The notes: a model not told the origin generated them from the sequence alone. Positions 9,488 through 18,227 are shown, numbered from the stretch's first letter. The stretch: DNA of 64,000 nt from Alicycliphilus denitrificans_A (GCF_044792555.1 NZ_CP126238.1:1860001-1924000), one strand, 5' to 3'. A program made the numbers and translations.

Positions 9488-11305
9488 TCAGCCACGCAGG
9501 GCCTTTGCCAGTGCCTCGGGGCAGAGGGGGACATAGGTCTGCGCGGCGTCGTCGCGTACGTACAGGGGGTCGCTGACCTGGGCGGGGTCGAAGCCCTCGC
9601 GCTGCAGATCCACCTTGCGCAGCTTGTAGTTGCCCGTCATGTCGGCCGCCTGCGGCAGGCGCACGAAGAGCGGCGCGGCGTAACGCGGCAGGCGCTTGAG
9701 CGCCAGCTTCCAGAAGGCCTGCGGGTCAAATTGGGTATCAGGCAGCATGACCACGGCGGCCATGCCGGCGCGGCCGTCGTTGCCCGGCACCTTCACGCCG
9801 TAGATGGTCAGAGCATGAAGGCCGGGGTAGTCGCCCAGGGTGTCGGCCACTTCGGTGGTGGAGACGTTCTCGCTCTTCCAACGGAAGGTGTCGCCAATGC
9901 GATCCACGAACCAGCAGTAGCCGTCGGCATCGCAGCGCAGCAGGTCGCCCGAGGACCACCAGGCGTCGCCTTGCTGGAAGACGTTGCGCAGGATTTTCTT
10001 CTCGGTGGCCTCGGCCGAGGTATAGCCCTCGAAGCGTCCGCCAATCGCCTCGGGGTGCTGCACGATCAGCCCGATAGCCTCGCCCGGCTCGTTCACGTCG
10101 CACAACTGGTAGAAGCCGTTTTCGTCGCGCGGGTGGCTGTCGGTCTCGACGTCGTAGCGCACCAGTCGCAGGTTGGTTTTCTCCCAGAACGGGATGCGCC
10201 CGCACGAGCCCACCCAGTTGTCCAGGTTCAGCGTGTTGGTGTTGGATTCGGTCGCGCCCCAGCTCTCGACAATCTGGAACTCGTCGCCAAAGCGCTCGGT
10301 CCACTGGTTCCAGACCTCGGGCGCCATGCCTGTGCCCGAGAGCTTGCGCAGGCTGTGGTGCTTGTCCTCGGGCGTGGGCGGGGCGCTGAGCAAAAAGCGG
10401 CAGATCTCGCCCACGTACTGGCATACGGTGATCTGGTGGCGGCGCACGTCGTTCCAGAACTCGCTGCGGCTGAACTTGCGCCGCACCACCACGCGCGCGC
10501 CACCGGCCAGTGCCGTGGAGCCCGCCGACATGCAGGCCGCGCCGTGGTACAGCGGCAGGAAGCAGTAAAAGCAGTCCTCGGGTGTGATCTCCAGGCTGAT
10601 GCGCATCACATCGCCCGCCATCAGCCAGCGGCCGTGGCTGATGTGTGCCGCCTTGGGCAGGCCCGTGGTGCCCGAGGTGAAGATGTACAGCGCCGTGTCC
10701 CCGGCGGTGATGCCCGCGCGCCAGGCCGCGGGTGGATTGCTGGCGTTGGCCTGGCCCGCCAGCGCCTGCAGGTCGTGGCCGCACAGGCTGCGCGCGGCCG
10801 CGTCGGCCGGGCGCTCGGCGTCGGGCCAGAGCCAGTACTGAAGGCCTGCGGGCAGTTCGTGCGTGCTGGACTGGAAGTTCTTCAGGCATTCCTCGCCTAC
10901 CACCACGCGCGTGGCACCGGTGACCTGCAGCGCGTGCGCCAGCGGCTTGCCGTTGACGTAGGTATTGAGAAACGCCACTTTCGCCCCCGCCTTGTTCAGC
11001 CCCCACCAGGCGAAGAAGAAGTCGGCGCGGTTTTCCATGGCCAGGGCCACAACGTCGCCCGCGCGCACGCCCAGCGCGTGGGCGGCATGCGCCACCTGGT
11101 TGACGCGGCGGTTGACTTCGTCGTAGCTGTACTGCACTGCGCCCTCGACCAGCAGTGGCGCTTGCGCAAACTGCTCGGCCTGCTCCTGCAGGCGGTCGCT
11201 GATGGTGTAGGGCAGGGAGGCGTGGTATCGGGCGCTGGCCTGGTTGCGCAGGTCCAGCTTGGCCTGCGTCACATCGCGCGGCACGGGTTGGGCGGCGTGG
11301 TTCAT
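9488..11305 (-). CDS. Very-long-chain / steroid acyl-CoA synthetase, FATP-like
   Basis: Class I adenylate-forming ligase of 605 residues, of the FadD6/FATP-like branch. It has the P-loop YIFTSGTTGLPKAAH, the motif ESWGATESN, the hinge WSSGDLLRCDADGYCWFVDRIGD and the ENVSTTEV segment of bile-acid / very-long-chain ligases; no clean terminal lysine motif beyond TGNYKLRK was assigned. Members of this branch activate bulky substrates such as cholesterol- or bile-acid side chains. Together with the metallo-hydrolase and ACADs it probably primes side-chain beta-oxidation. It is the second gene of the operon beginning at 12520. Confidence 0.88.
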   Translation of the reverse strand: MNHAAQPVPRDVTQAKLDLRNQASARYHASLPYTISDRLQEQAEQFAQAPLLVEGAVQYSYDEVNRRVNQVAHAAHALGVRAGDVVALAMENRADFFFAWWGLNKAGAKVAFLNTYVNGKPLAHALQVTGATRVVVGEECLKNFQSSTHELPAGLQYWLWPDAERPADAAARSLCGHDLQALAGQANASNPPAAWRAGITAGDTALYIFTSGTTGLPKAAHISHGRWLMAGDVMRISLEITPEDCFYCFLPLYHGAACMSAGSTALAGGARVVVRRKFSRSEFWNDVRRHQITVCQYVGEICRFLLSAPPTPEDKHHSLRKLSGTGMAPEVWNQWTERFGDEFQIVESWGATESNTNTLNLDNWVGSCGRIPFWEKTNLRLVRYDVETDSHPRDENGFYQLCDVNEPGEAIGLIVQHPEAIGGRFEGYTSAEATEKKILRNVFQQGDAWWSSGDLLRCDADGYCWFVDRIGDTFRWKSENVSTTEVADTLGDYPGLHALTIYGVKVPGNDGRAGMAAVVMLPDTQFDPQAFWKLALKRLPRYAAPLFVRLPQAADMTGNYKLRKVDLQREGFDPAQVSDPLYVRDDAAQTYVPLCPEALAKALRG

Positions 11306-11338
11306 GGAGTCCCTCGGTGTGGTGTGTTTGCCCGTGCC

Positions 11339-12520
11339 TCAGCGCACCGGGCGCGGCAGGCCCAGGCCGAACTGGGCGATCAGCTCGCGCTGGATTTCGT
11401 TGGTGCCGCCGCCAAAGGTGTTAATCGTGTTCGAGCGGATCTCGTACTCCAGCTCGCCCATCAGGTAGGCGGCAGAGCTGCCGGGGCGCACCAGGGCGTT
11501 GCCGCCCACGATGTCCATCAGGCGGCGCAAAATTTCCAGCACGCTCTCGGAGCCATAGACCTTGGTGGTCGAAGCCAGCGCCACGTCCATGCCGCCAGCC
11601 TCCAGGTCGGCGGCGATGCGGAAGTTGGTGATGCGCATGGCCTCCAGGCGCGCATAGCACTCGGCCAGGCTGCGGCGCACCCAGGGCTGGTCGATAGCGC
11701 ACCGGCCCTGCTCGTCCTTGGCCTTGGCCCACAGCAGCACCTTGCGGTAGGGGCCGAACACCTTGTCCGACCAGGAGCCCAGTCCCAGACGCTCGTGGTT
11801 GAGCTGCGAGGTGATGAGCTTCCAGCCGCCGTGCAACTGGCCCACCAGTCGGTGCGCGGGCACCCGCACGTTGTCGAAGTAGGTGGCGGCGGTGAAGTTG
11901 CCCACGGTCTCGATCAGCGTGTGTGAGAAGCCGGCCGCGCTGGTGTCGGCAATCAGGATGGAGATGCCCTTGTGGCGCGGCAGGTCGGCGCTGGTGCGTA
12001 CGGCCAGCCACACATGGTCGGCAGACTCGATGCCCGAGGTCCACAGCTTGTTGCCATTGACGACGAAGTGGCCCGTCGCCAGGTCGCCTTCCAGGCGCGC
12101 CTGGGTCTTGAGTGTGGCCAGGTCCGAACCCGCTTGCGGCTCGGAGTAGCCGATGGCAAAAATCGTCTCACCTGCGGCAATGCCGGGCAGGAAATCGGCC
12201 TTTTGCTGCGCAGAGCCATGCTCCATCAGCGCCGGGCCGACGGTGCTGATGGTGACGAACGGCAGCGGCGCGCCCGCGATGTTGGCTTCTTCAAAGAAGA
12301 TCAGCTGCTCGGTGGCCGACAGGCCCTGGCCGCCGTACTGCTTGGGCCAGCCCACGGCCAGCCAGCCGTCGCGGCCCATTTGGCGCACGATCTGGCGGAA
12401 CTCATCACCGCCCTCGGCGCCGCGCAGGCGTACGCGCAGCTCGGGTGTCATCAGGGCGTTGAAGTAGTCACGCACCCGCAGGCGCAGGCGGTGCTGTTCG
12501 GGGGTCAGGTCGACAAACAT
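11339..12520 (-). CDS. Acyl-CoA dehydrogenase, first gene of its operon
   Basis: A 393-residue ACAD with GYSEPQAGSDLATLKT, VNGNKLWTSG and the C-terminal FGGGTNEIQRELIAQ motif that contacts FAD at the dimer interface. It is canonical, so it likely holds a full active site. It may pair with the less canonical ACAD at 14294-15436 in the neighbouring operon, as ChsE1-ChsE2 do in the mycobacterial igr system; this is inference. The 164 bp upstream hold the previous operon's terminator and a copy of the dispersed AGCTGCTT-type repeat. Confidence 0.9.
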   Translation of the reverse strand: MFVDLTPEQHRLRLRVRDYFNALMTPELRVRLRGAEGGDEFRQIVRQMGRDGWLAVGWPKQYGGQGLSATEQLIFFEEANIAGAPLPFVTISTVGPALMEHGSAQQKADFLPGIAAGETIFAIGYSEPQAGSDLATLKTQARLEGDLATGHFVVNGNKLWTSGIESADHVWLAVRTSADLPRHKGISILIADTSAAGFSHTLIETVGNFTAATYFDNVRVPAHRLVGQLHGGWKLITSQLNHERLGLGSWSDKVFGPYRKVLLWAKAKDEQGRCAIDQPWVRRSLAECYARLEAMRITNFRIAADLEAGGMDVALASTTKVYGSESVLEILRRLMDIVGGNALVRPGSSAAYLMGELEYEIRSNTINTFGGGTNEIQRELIAQFGLGLPRPVR

Positions 12521-12564
12521 GGGCAGTGGCCGCTTTCTTGTGCAATAGGGGCAGTCAGGGGTAG

Positions 12565-12625
12565 GCTGAATTGCTACGTTTATAAGAGCTGCTTACGCTT
12601 TGCGGATAATGGTTTTGGATGTGTT
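12565..12625. repeat. Dispersed intergenic repeat copy
   Basis: AT-rich segment containing AAGAGCTGCTTACGCTT. It resembles other intergenic segments in this window (40383, 42195, 52139, 61450 and the three cassette copies at 30645, 34050 and 36920), all built around a TAGCTG/GCGCTT core. Its position between two co-oriented operons suggests it also holds the promoter of the 12520 operon, but no clear hexamers were assigned. Confidence 0.5.
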
Positions 12626-12631
12626 TGACTT

Positions 12632-12674
12632 AAAAACAGAGGGCGCAGCCGGTGGTGGTGGGAACCGGCTGCGC
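12632..12674 (-). terminator. Rho-independent terminator of the igr-like operon
   Basis: A perfect 10-bp stem (GCGCAGCCGG / CCGGCTGCGC, arms at 12643-12652 and 12665-12674) is followed, on the minus strand, by CCTCTGTTTTT. It ends the transcript that starts near 17229, ten bases past the stop of the aldolase gene. Confidence 0.9.
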
Positions 12675-12684
12675 TGGCCGTGCT

Positions 12685-13863
12685 TTAAGCCGCGCCCAAG
12701 ATCAAACCGCTGGTGGGCACGCCGGTGCCGGCGGTGACCAGCACGTTGCGCACGTCAGCCACCTGGTTCACGGCCGTGCCGCGCACCTGGCGCACGGCCT
12801 CGGCCACGCCGTTGAAGCCGTGGATGTAGGCCTCGCCCAGCTGTCCGCCATGGGTGTTGATGGGCAGCTTGCCGCCGCGCGCATGGTGGCCTGCGCGCAC
12901 GAATTCCTTGGCCTCGCCGCGCGGGCAGAAGCCGAACTCTTCCAGCTGCGCCAGCACGAAGGGCGTGAAGTGGTCGTAGATCACGGCGGTCTGGAAGTCC
13001 GCTGGCCTCAGGCCCGATTGCGCGTACAGCGTCTTGGCGACCACGCCCATCTCGGGCAGGCCGGTGATGTCCTCGCGGTAGAACGAGGTCATGCTCTGCT
13101 GGCCCTCGGTAATGCCTTGCGAGGCGGCCTTGATGACCACGGGCTTGTTCTTCATGTCGCGCGCGCGCTCGGCGCTGGTGATCACCATGGCCACGGCGCC
13201 GTCGCTCTCCTGGCAGCAGTCCAGCAGGTGCAGCGGCTCGGCGATCCACTTGGAGGCCTGGTGCTCGGCCAGCGTGATGGGCTTGCCGTAGAAAAAAGCG
13301 GCCGGGTTGGTGGCGGCAAAGTCGCGCACGGCCACGGCCACGCGGCCGAAGTCCTCGCTGGTGGCGCCGTAGCGATGCATGTAGCGGCGCGCGAACATGC
13401 CCACCCAGGCGGCGGGCGTGTGAAAGCCGTGCGGCATGTACCAGCCGTAGTTCACGTTGTCGAAGATGGGCGTGGCGCCAAAGCCGTAGCTGCCCGTGCC
13501 GAAGCGGTACCAGCTGCGCTCGTTCATGGCGCGGTAGACCACGACGGTCTTGGCCACGCCCGTGGCCACCGCCATCGCGGCGTGCAGCACCGGCGCGCAG
13601 GCGGCGCCGCCGCCGTGCGGGATCTGCGAGAAGAACTTGACGTTCCTCGCCCCCAGCAGGCGCGCGATCTCGTACTCGGGCACCTTGTCCACGCTGTAGG
13701 AGCTGAAGCCTTCGACCTCGCTGGGGTCGATGCCCGCATCGGCCAGCGCGGCCAGCGTGGCCTCCATGGCCAGGCGCAGCTCGGTGCGGCCGGAATTCTT
13801 GGAAAACTCGGTCGCGCCCAGGCCCACGATGGCGGCGCGGCCGGAAATGTTGGGTTCACTCAT
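12685..13863 (-). CDS. Lipid-transfer / thiolase-like steroid side-chain aldolase (Ltp2-like)
   Basis: A 392-residue thiolase-fold protein of the nondecarboxylating SCP2/lipid-transfer group. It has the GLGATEFSKNSGRTE N-terminus, the IPHGGGAACAPVLHAAMAV segment in place of a normal thiolase Cys loop, and the C-terminal HGGQLGEAYIHGFNGVAEAVRQ motif. In the mycobacterial igr system Ltp2 performs a retro-aldol cleavage of the hydroxylated C17 side chain and needs a DUF35 partner. Here a MaoC-DUF35 protein is two genes upstream, which makes that role likely. The same activity is called Sal in Pseudomonas cholate degraders. Last gene of the operon. Confidence 0.88.
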   Translation of the reverse strand: MSEPNISGRAAIVGLGATEFSKNSGRTELRLAMEATLAALADAGIDPSEVEGFSSYSVDKVPEYEIARLLGARNVKFFSQIPHGGGAACAPVLHAAMAVATGVAKTVVVYRAMNERSWYRFGTGSYGFGATPIFDNVNYGWYMPHGFHTPAAWVGMFARRYMHRYGATSEDFGRVAVAVRDFAATNPAAFFYGKPITLAEHQASKWIAEPLHLLDCCQESDGAVAMVITSAERARDMKNKPVVIKAASQGITEGQQSMTSFYREDITGLPEMGVVAKTLYAQSGLRPADFQTAVIYDHFTPFVLAQLEEFGFCPRGEAKEFVRAGHHARGGKLPINTHGGQLGEAYIHGFNGVAEAVRQVRGTAVNQVADVRNVLVTAGTGVPTSGLILGAA

Positions 13864-13899
13864 TGCTTGTCTCTCCTGCGCTCGTGCATCTGCTCTTTG

Positions 13900-14334
13900 T
13901 CAGGCCAGGCACACGCGCACCGTGCCCGTGACGTGGTTGCCAAAGCCGTTCTTGCCCTTGAGCGTGACTTCCACGCTGCGGTCGCTGTCGCGCTTAGCCG
14001 TAACGCTGCCACTGAAGGTCATGGTGTCGCCGGGGTAGTTGGGCGCGCCCAGCTTGATCTTCAGGTCGCGCAGGGCAGAGCCCGGGCCGCCGGCCCAGCT
14101 CTCGACGAAGCGCTGCACCAGGCCGTTGGTGGTCAGGATGTTCATGAACACATGGGGCGAGCCCAGGGCCTGGGCGGCGTCCTTGTCCATGTGGCCGGGA
14201 AAGTAGTCGCGCGTGGCGATGGCGCCGCCCGCGATCAGCTGCACCGTGATCGGCACGGCCAGCGCGGGTAGCTCGTCGCCGACCTGTACTTGGTCAAAAC
14301 GGCGTTGCGTGGAGTTCATCTTCGGCGAGGTCAT
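13900..14334 (-). CDS. MaoC-like hydratase subunit (ChsH1-like)
   Basis: A 144-residue single hot-dog protein. The segment ATRDYFPGHMD resembles the MaoC hydratase Asp/His motif. It overlaps the upstream ACAD gene by 41 bp (26 bp if MNSTQRRF is used), so tight coupling is expected. In the igr system ChsH1 pairs with the N-terminal hot-dog half of ChsH2 to hydrate the unsaturated side-chain CoA ester. The matching MaoC-DUF35 protein is encoded one gene upstream at 15448-16419, so a ChsH1-ChsH2-type heteromer is the likely assembly. Confidence 0.82.
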   Translation of the reverse strand: MTSPKMNSTQRRFDQVQVGDELPALAVPITVQLIAGGAIATRDYFPGHMDKDAAQALGSPHVFMNILTTNGLVQRFVESWAGGPGSALRDLKIKLGAPNYPGDTMTFSGSVTAKRDSDRSVEVTLKGKNGFGNHVTGTVRVCLA

Positions 14335-15436
14335 ATTTCCATCCCAGGTTGTCGTTGTCGGCCAGCCAGTCGCCCAGGGCGGCCAGGTGGTGCTCGGTGC
14401 CGCCCAGCGTGACGGCCAGGGCGCGGCTCCAGTAGAGGAAGCGGTGGATCGGGTAGGTCACATCCACGCCCATGCCGCCATGCACGTGCTGGGCCATGTG
14501 GCCCACGCGGTGGCCGCTGTCGTTGGCCAGCGCGCGCACGGCGTGCGCCTGGGGCAGCGCGCCCAGGCCCGCGTCCAGGCGGTAGACCAGTTGCCAGACG
14601 CTGCTGCGCAGCGCCTCCAGCGCGATGTGGCCGTCGGCCATCTGCCCGGCGACGAGCTGGAAGCTGCCGATCACGCGGTCGAACTGCTTGCGCTCGCTCA
14701 CGTACTCCACGGTGCGGCGCAGTTGCTGCTGCGTCACGCCCATTTGCAGCGCGGCCAGCGCGGCCAGCGCGCGCGGCTGCAGCCAGGCGATGGCCGCCGG
14801 GGGCAGCACGGTGACGGCGCTGAGGGGTGTGTTGGCGCAGTGCACGTCGGCCACTTGCTGGTGGTGCTGGCTCTGGCCCACGGCGCGGGTCACGCCGGGC
14901 GCCTGCAGGTCCAGCCACACTAGGCGCGGGCCATCGCTGGCCTCTGCCACCAGCAGGGCATGGCGTGCGTTGCCGGCCAGGGGCACGGCGGGGCTCATGC
15001 CCTGCAGTTGCCCGCCCGTGCTGCTCTGCTGTAGGTGCAGCGTGCAGCCGCGTGACTGCGCCAGGCCTGCGAGCGATACGGCCGCCACCTCGCCCGCCAG
15101 CAGCGCGGGCAGGGCTGTCTGCGCGCTGGCGCTGCCAAATCGCGCCAGCGTGGCCGCGGCCAGTTGCTGCTCCCACAGCGGCACCAGGGCCAGGGCGCGG
15201 CCCTGCTGCTCCAGCACGGCCATGAGCTCGGTCATTCCCAGGCCCAGGCCACCGTGCTCTTCGGGTACGGTGATGCTGTGCAGCCCGGCGGCCACGCATT
15301 GCTGCCACAGGTCTTGCATGAAGGGCACGCCTGAGGTGTCGTGCGCGCGCAGCTGATCGTCGCTGCAGTAGTCGGCAAACAGGCCCTGCGCCATGTCGGA
15401 GAAGGCGCGCTGGTCTTCGGTGAGTTGAAAGTCCAT
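14294..15436 (-). CDS. Acyl-CoA dehydrogenase, divergent subunit
   Basis: A 380-residue ACAD with a normal N-terminal domain (MDFQLTEDQRAF) but degenerate middle signature; the C-terminal VHGGMGVDVTYPIHRFLYWSRAL is recognisable. This is the pattern of the partner subunit in heteromeric steroid ACADs. It lies between the MaoC-DUF35 gene and the MaoC-like gene, exactly the set needed for dehydrogenation, hydration and aldol cleavage of a short C17 side chain. The canonical partner may be the 11339-12520 protein. Confidence 0.87.
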   Translation of the reverse strand: MDFQLTEDQRAFSDMAQGLFADYCSDDQLRAHDTSGVPFMQDLWQQCVAAGLHSITVPEEHGGLGLGMTELMAVLEQQGRALALVPLWEQQLAAATLARFGSASAQTALPALLAGEVAAVSLAGLAQSRGCTLHLQQSSTGGQLQGMSPAVPLAGNARHALLVAEASDGPRLVWLDLQAPGVTRAVGQSQHHQQVADVHCANTPLSAVTVLPPAAIAWLQPRALAALAALQMGVTQQQLRRTVEYVSERKQFDRVIGSFQLVAGQMADGHIALEALRSSVWQLVYRLDAGLGALPQAHAVRALANDSGHRVGHMAQHVHGGMGVDVTYPIHRFLYWSRALAVTLGGTEHHLAALGDWLADNDNLGWKYDLAEDELHATPF

Positions 15437-15447
15437 GGCGTGTGTCC

Positions 15448-16419
15448 TCAGACAGCAATGGGGCGGAACTGGGGCAGCACCAGCTCACCGTCGTTGAAGG
15501 CGTTGAACTCCACCTTCACGCGCTGGCCGATCTGCACCTCGCCACTCTTGATGCCGACGATTTGCGCGATGAGGCGCGTGCCTTCGTCGAGCTCGATCAG
15601 GCCCACGGGGTTGGGATAGTCGAATGGCGGCACCTCGGGGTAGTGCATGACGACGAAGGAGTACACCGTACCCAGCCCGCTGGCCTGTACCGTGTCCCAC
15701 TCGAAGCTGTGGCAGCTGGGGCACACCGGGCCGGGCGGGTGGCGCAGCGTGCCGCAGCCCTTGCAGCGCTGGATAAGCAGCTTGCCCTCGCGCGCGCCGT
15801 CCCAGAAGAAGCGCGTGTCGTCGCTGATGCCGGGGGCCGAGCGCGGGATGGCCTTCGGCTGTGCGGCGGGCGCGTCGGTCGCTGGCGTGATGGGGTTGGC
15901 AGGGCGGAACTTGAAGACGCGAAACAGCAGCTCGCCTACCTTCTCGTCTTCGCCGCCGGGTTGCTGCGAGAAGTAGCTCATGATGAGCGTGACGAAGTAG
16001 CCCGTGCCCAGGCCGGTGGTCTTTTCCTCGCCCACGCTGTCCAGGCGCGTGGTGTAGTACAGCTTCTCGCCCTCGCGCAGGTAGCGCTCGAAGCTGAGTT
16101 CGGAGTTCACCGCGACAACCGAGGGGAAACCCTGCGCCTCGATGAGTTTCAAGGCCTCGTAGGGGTTCTCGGTGGTGGAGCCGGGCGGGTAGTTGTTGGC
16201 CACCGGGCCTTCCATGCACCAGACCTGCAGCATGGCGGGCGGGGCCAGCACCTGGCCGGCCTCGTCGGTCGGCACCTCGGTGCCCATCAGTTCGCACCAT
16301 TGGCGGATCATGGGCGCGTTGACCGCGTCCCAGGCATACACGCGCCCATACTCCTTGCCCACCAGGGCGCGCACTTCTTGCATCCATTCGGCTTCGGCCA
16401 CAGCTTGCTCCTTTGTCAT
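15448..16419 (-). CDS. MaoC-like / DUF35 fusion (ChsH2-like hydratase and aldolase partner)
   Basis: A 323-residue two-domain protein. Residues 1-175 are a MaoC-like hot-dog domain (AWDAVNAPMIRQWCE, VNSELSFERYLREGE). Residues 200-323 are a DUF35 zinc-ribbon/OB domain with four Cys at 219, 222, 233 and 236. Known ChsH2 proteins have this architecture: the hot-dog half hydrates the steroid-CoA with ChsH1, and the DUF35 half binds the Ltp2 aldolase so the hydrated product passes directly to cleavage. All partners are encoded in this operon, which strongly supports the call. Confidence 0.88.
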   Translation of the reverse strand: MTKEQAVAEAEWMQEVRALVGKEYGRVYAWDAVNAPMIRQWCELMGTEVPTDEAGQVLAPPAMLQVWCMEGPVANNYPPGSTTENPYEALKLIEAQGFPSVVAVNSELSFERYLREGEKLYYTTRLDSVGEEKTTGLGTGYFVTLIMSYFSQQPGGEDEKVGELLFRVFKFRPANPITPATDAPAAQPKAIPRSAPGISDDTRFFWDGAREGKLLIQRCKGCGTLRHPPGPVCPSCHSFEWDTVQASGLGTVYSFVVMHYPEVPPFDYPNPVGLIELDEGTRLIAQIVGIKSGEVQIGQRVKVEFNAFNDGELVLPQFRPIAV

Positions 16420-16437
16420 GTTGGGTGTCTCCGCAGG

Positions 16438-17229
16438 TCAGGCTTGACCCTTGGCGGTGGTGTTGTGTGCCGCGCCCAGGAAGGCGGGCTTTTCGCCGCC
16501 GCCATGCAGCAGCAGGTTGCTGCCGCTCATGTAGGCGGCCTGGGGCGAAGCGACGAACAGGCAGGCGTTGGCAATGTCCCGAGGCTCGGCCATGCGCCCC
16601 GCGGGGATGGTGGCGCCCACGTTGGCAATGCCCTGCTCGTCGCCGTAGTGCAGCGCCGATTGCTCGGTGCGCACCAGGCCGGGGCTTACGGCCACCACGC
16701 GCACCTTAGGTGCCCACTCCACCGCCAGTGACGAGGCGAGGCTGAGAACGGCCGCCTTGGCCGCGCCATAGGCCGCCGTGCCCGGCGAGGGGCGCAGCGC
16801 GCTGATGCTGCCGATGAAGACGATGACGCCGCCCGTGGCCTGCTGCTGCATCACCGCATTCGCCGCCTGCGCCATATGCAGTGCGGCCAGCAGGTTCAGG
16901 CGGATCACGCCCTCGTGAAAGCGCGGCGAGACGGTTGCTGCATTGACCGCCGGGCTGCCGCCCGCGTTGTGGATGAGCACGTCCAGCCGCCCATGGCGCT
17001 GGGCTATGGCCTGCGCCAGTGCCTGCACGGCCGTGGCCTCGCGCACGTCGCAGGCCTCGAATTCAGCGCTGTGCCCGGCGTGGCTGGGCAGGGTCTCGGG
17101 CTGTTGACGCGCGCACACCACCACCGTGGCGCCTGCGGCCAGAAAGCCCTCGGCAATGGCGCGGCCAATGCCCTTGGTGCCGCCGGTGACGAGCACCACC
17201 TGTTGTTGGAAGTCCTGTTGCGGGTTCAT
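16438..17229 (-). CDS. SDR-family oxidoreductase, first gene of the side-chain operon
   Basis: A 263-residue classical SDR with VTGGTKGIGRA, IHNAGG, a GSISAL catalytic Ser strand and YGAAK. ATG at 17229 (MNPQQDFQQQ) is used; the longer frame would run across the -10 element and operator. It heads the operon that continues into the MaoC-DUF35, ACAD, hydratase and aldolase genes. It could oxidise a side-chain or ring hydroxyl, or the aldehyde/keto product of aldol cleavage. The substrate is not determined. Its promoter shares a palindromic operator with the divergent enoyl-CoA hydratase gene. Confidence 0.88.
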   Translation of the reverse strand: MNPQQDFQQQVVLVTGGTKGIGRAIAEGFLAAGATVVVCARQQPETLPSHAGHSAEFEACDVREATAVQALAQAIAQRHGRLDVLIHNAGGSPAVNAATVSPRFHEGVIRLNLLAALHMAQAANAVMQQQATGGVIVFIGSISALRPSPGTAAYGAAKAAVLSLASSLAVEWAPKVRVVAVSPGLVRTEQSALHYGDEQGIANVGATIPAGRMAEPRDIANACLFVASPQAAYMSGSNLLLHGGGEKPAFLGAAHNTTAKGQA

Positions 17230-17237
17230 GGGAGACG

Positions 17238-17309
17238 AATATAAAAATCCGCCCGCAGACCAGATACGTCCAAAAGGACGATGCCGCAGCAACTTGCGCC
17301 ACCGACCAT
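17238..17309. promoter_or_regulatory. Divergent promoter with palindromic GTC-N6-GAC operator
   Basis: CGTCC-AAAA-GGACG at 17267-17280 is a perfect 5-bp inverted repeat. On the minus strand a TATATT hexamer (17238-17243) starts exactly 24 nt past it, facing the SDR operon. On the plus strand GACCAT (17304-17309) starts 24 nt past it, facing the enoyl-CoA hydratase gene. The site would be centred near -42, the usual place of a class II activator. See the sites at 18186, 22589 and 24511. Confidence 0.7.
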
Positions 17310-17351
17310 CGCGCCAACGCTTGTCCGACTGAAAGCCCGCAGGAAAACCCC

Positions 17352-18164
17352 ATGACTTTTTCGCCCGAAGAGTGCCTGATGCCTGACCTGTGCACGCCCG
17401 AGCTGCGCGTGCAATGCCTGGAGGGCGGTGTCGCCTGGGTCAGGCTGCACCGCCCGGACGCCACCAACGCCCTGAGCCTGCCCTTGCAGGCGGCCTTGTC
17501 ACGGGCATTCACGGCATTGGCAGAAGAGCCCCGTGTGCGCTGCATCGTGTTGACCGGGGGCGAGAAGGTGTTTGCCGCCGGGGGCGACATCAAGAGCATG
17601 GACGGCTGCGGCCCCATAGAGATCATGCAGCGCCACACCGAGCGCGTATGGGCACCCATAGAGCGCTGCCCCAAGCCCATCATTGCCGCGGTATGCGGCT
17701 ACGCCTTTGGCGGCGGCGCCGAGCTGGCGATGCACTGCGACATCATCCTGGCGGGCGAGGGTGCGAGCTTTGCACAGCCCGAGATCCGCATCGGCATCAT
17801 GCCCGGCATAGGCGGAACGCAGCGCCTGGTGCGCGCGGTGGGCAAGTTCAACGCCATGCGCATGCTGCTGTCGGGACGCCCGGTGACGGCGCAGGAGGCT
17901 CAGATCATGGGCCTGGTCAGCCAGGTGCTGCCCGATGACCAGGTGCTTACCGAGGCCATGAACCTTGCCACACTGATCGCCGCCATGCCGCCGCTGGCCG
18001 TCCTGCAGATCAAGGAGGTGGTGCTGGCGGGCATGGACGCATCGCTCGATGCCGCGCTGATGCTCGAGCGCAAGGCGAACCAGCTGCTGTTTGCCACGCG
18101 TGACCAGAAGGAGGGCATGCAGGCCTTCATCGAGAAGCGCAAACCCCGGTTCGAGGGGCGGTAA
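17352..18164 (+). CDS. Enoyl-CoA hydratase / isomerase (crotonase family)
   Basis: A 270-residue crotonase. The oxyanion-hole segments are FAAGGDIKSM and GYAFGGGAELAMHCDI, followed by AEGASFAQPEIRIGIMPGIGGTQRL. The Glu of the PEIRIGIMPG segment corresponds to a catalytic Glu of authentic hydratases. It would hydrate a 2-enoyl-CoA in side-chain or ring beta-oxidation. A second ATG nine codons in (MPDLCTPEL) is an alternative start. It is monocistronic as seen, with its own promoter sharing the divergent operator. Confidence 0.88.
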   Translation: MTFSPEECLMPDLCTPELRVQCLEGGVAWVRLHRPDATNALSLPLQAALSRAFTALAEEPRVRCIVLTGGEKVFAAGGDIKSMDGCGPIEIMQRHTERVWAPIERCPKPIIAAVCGYAFGGGAELAMHCDIILAGEGASFAQPEIRIGIMPGIGGTQRLVRAVGKFNAMRMLLSGRPVTAQEAQIMGLVSQVLPDDQVLTEAMNLATLIAAMPPLAVLQIKEVVLAGMDASLDAALMLERKANQLLFATRDQKEGMQAFIEKRKPRFEGR

Positions 18165-18185
18165 TGCGGCTAGGGAAACCGCCTA

Positions 18186-18227
18186 GTCCTGTTTGACGAT
18201 GAACAAGGAACGGGTCGATTTCACAAT
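18186..18227 (+). promoter_or_regulatory. GTC-N6-GACGATGAA promoter of the DUF1329 gene
   Basis: GTC-CTGTTT-GAC at 18186-18197, followed by GATGAA, with CACAAT (18222-18227) 24 nt further on. Same arrangement as at 17267, 22589 and 24511. Confidence 0.65.

Noticed and set aside
9467..11926. Plus-strand open frame of 819 codons
   Set aside because: Antisense to the FATP-like synthetase and an ACAD, both with clear catalytic motifs; composition typical of GC-rich antisense frames.
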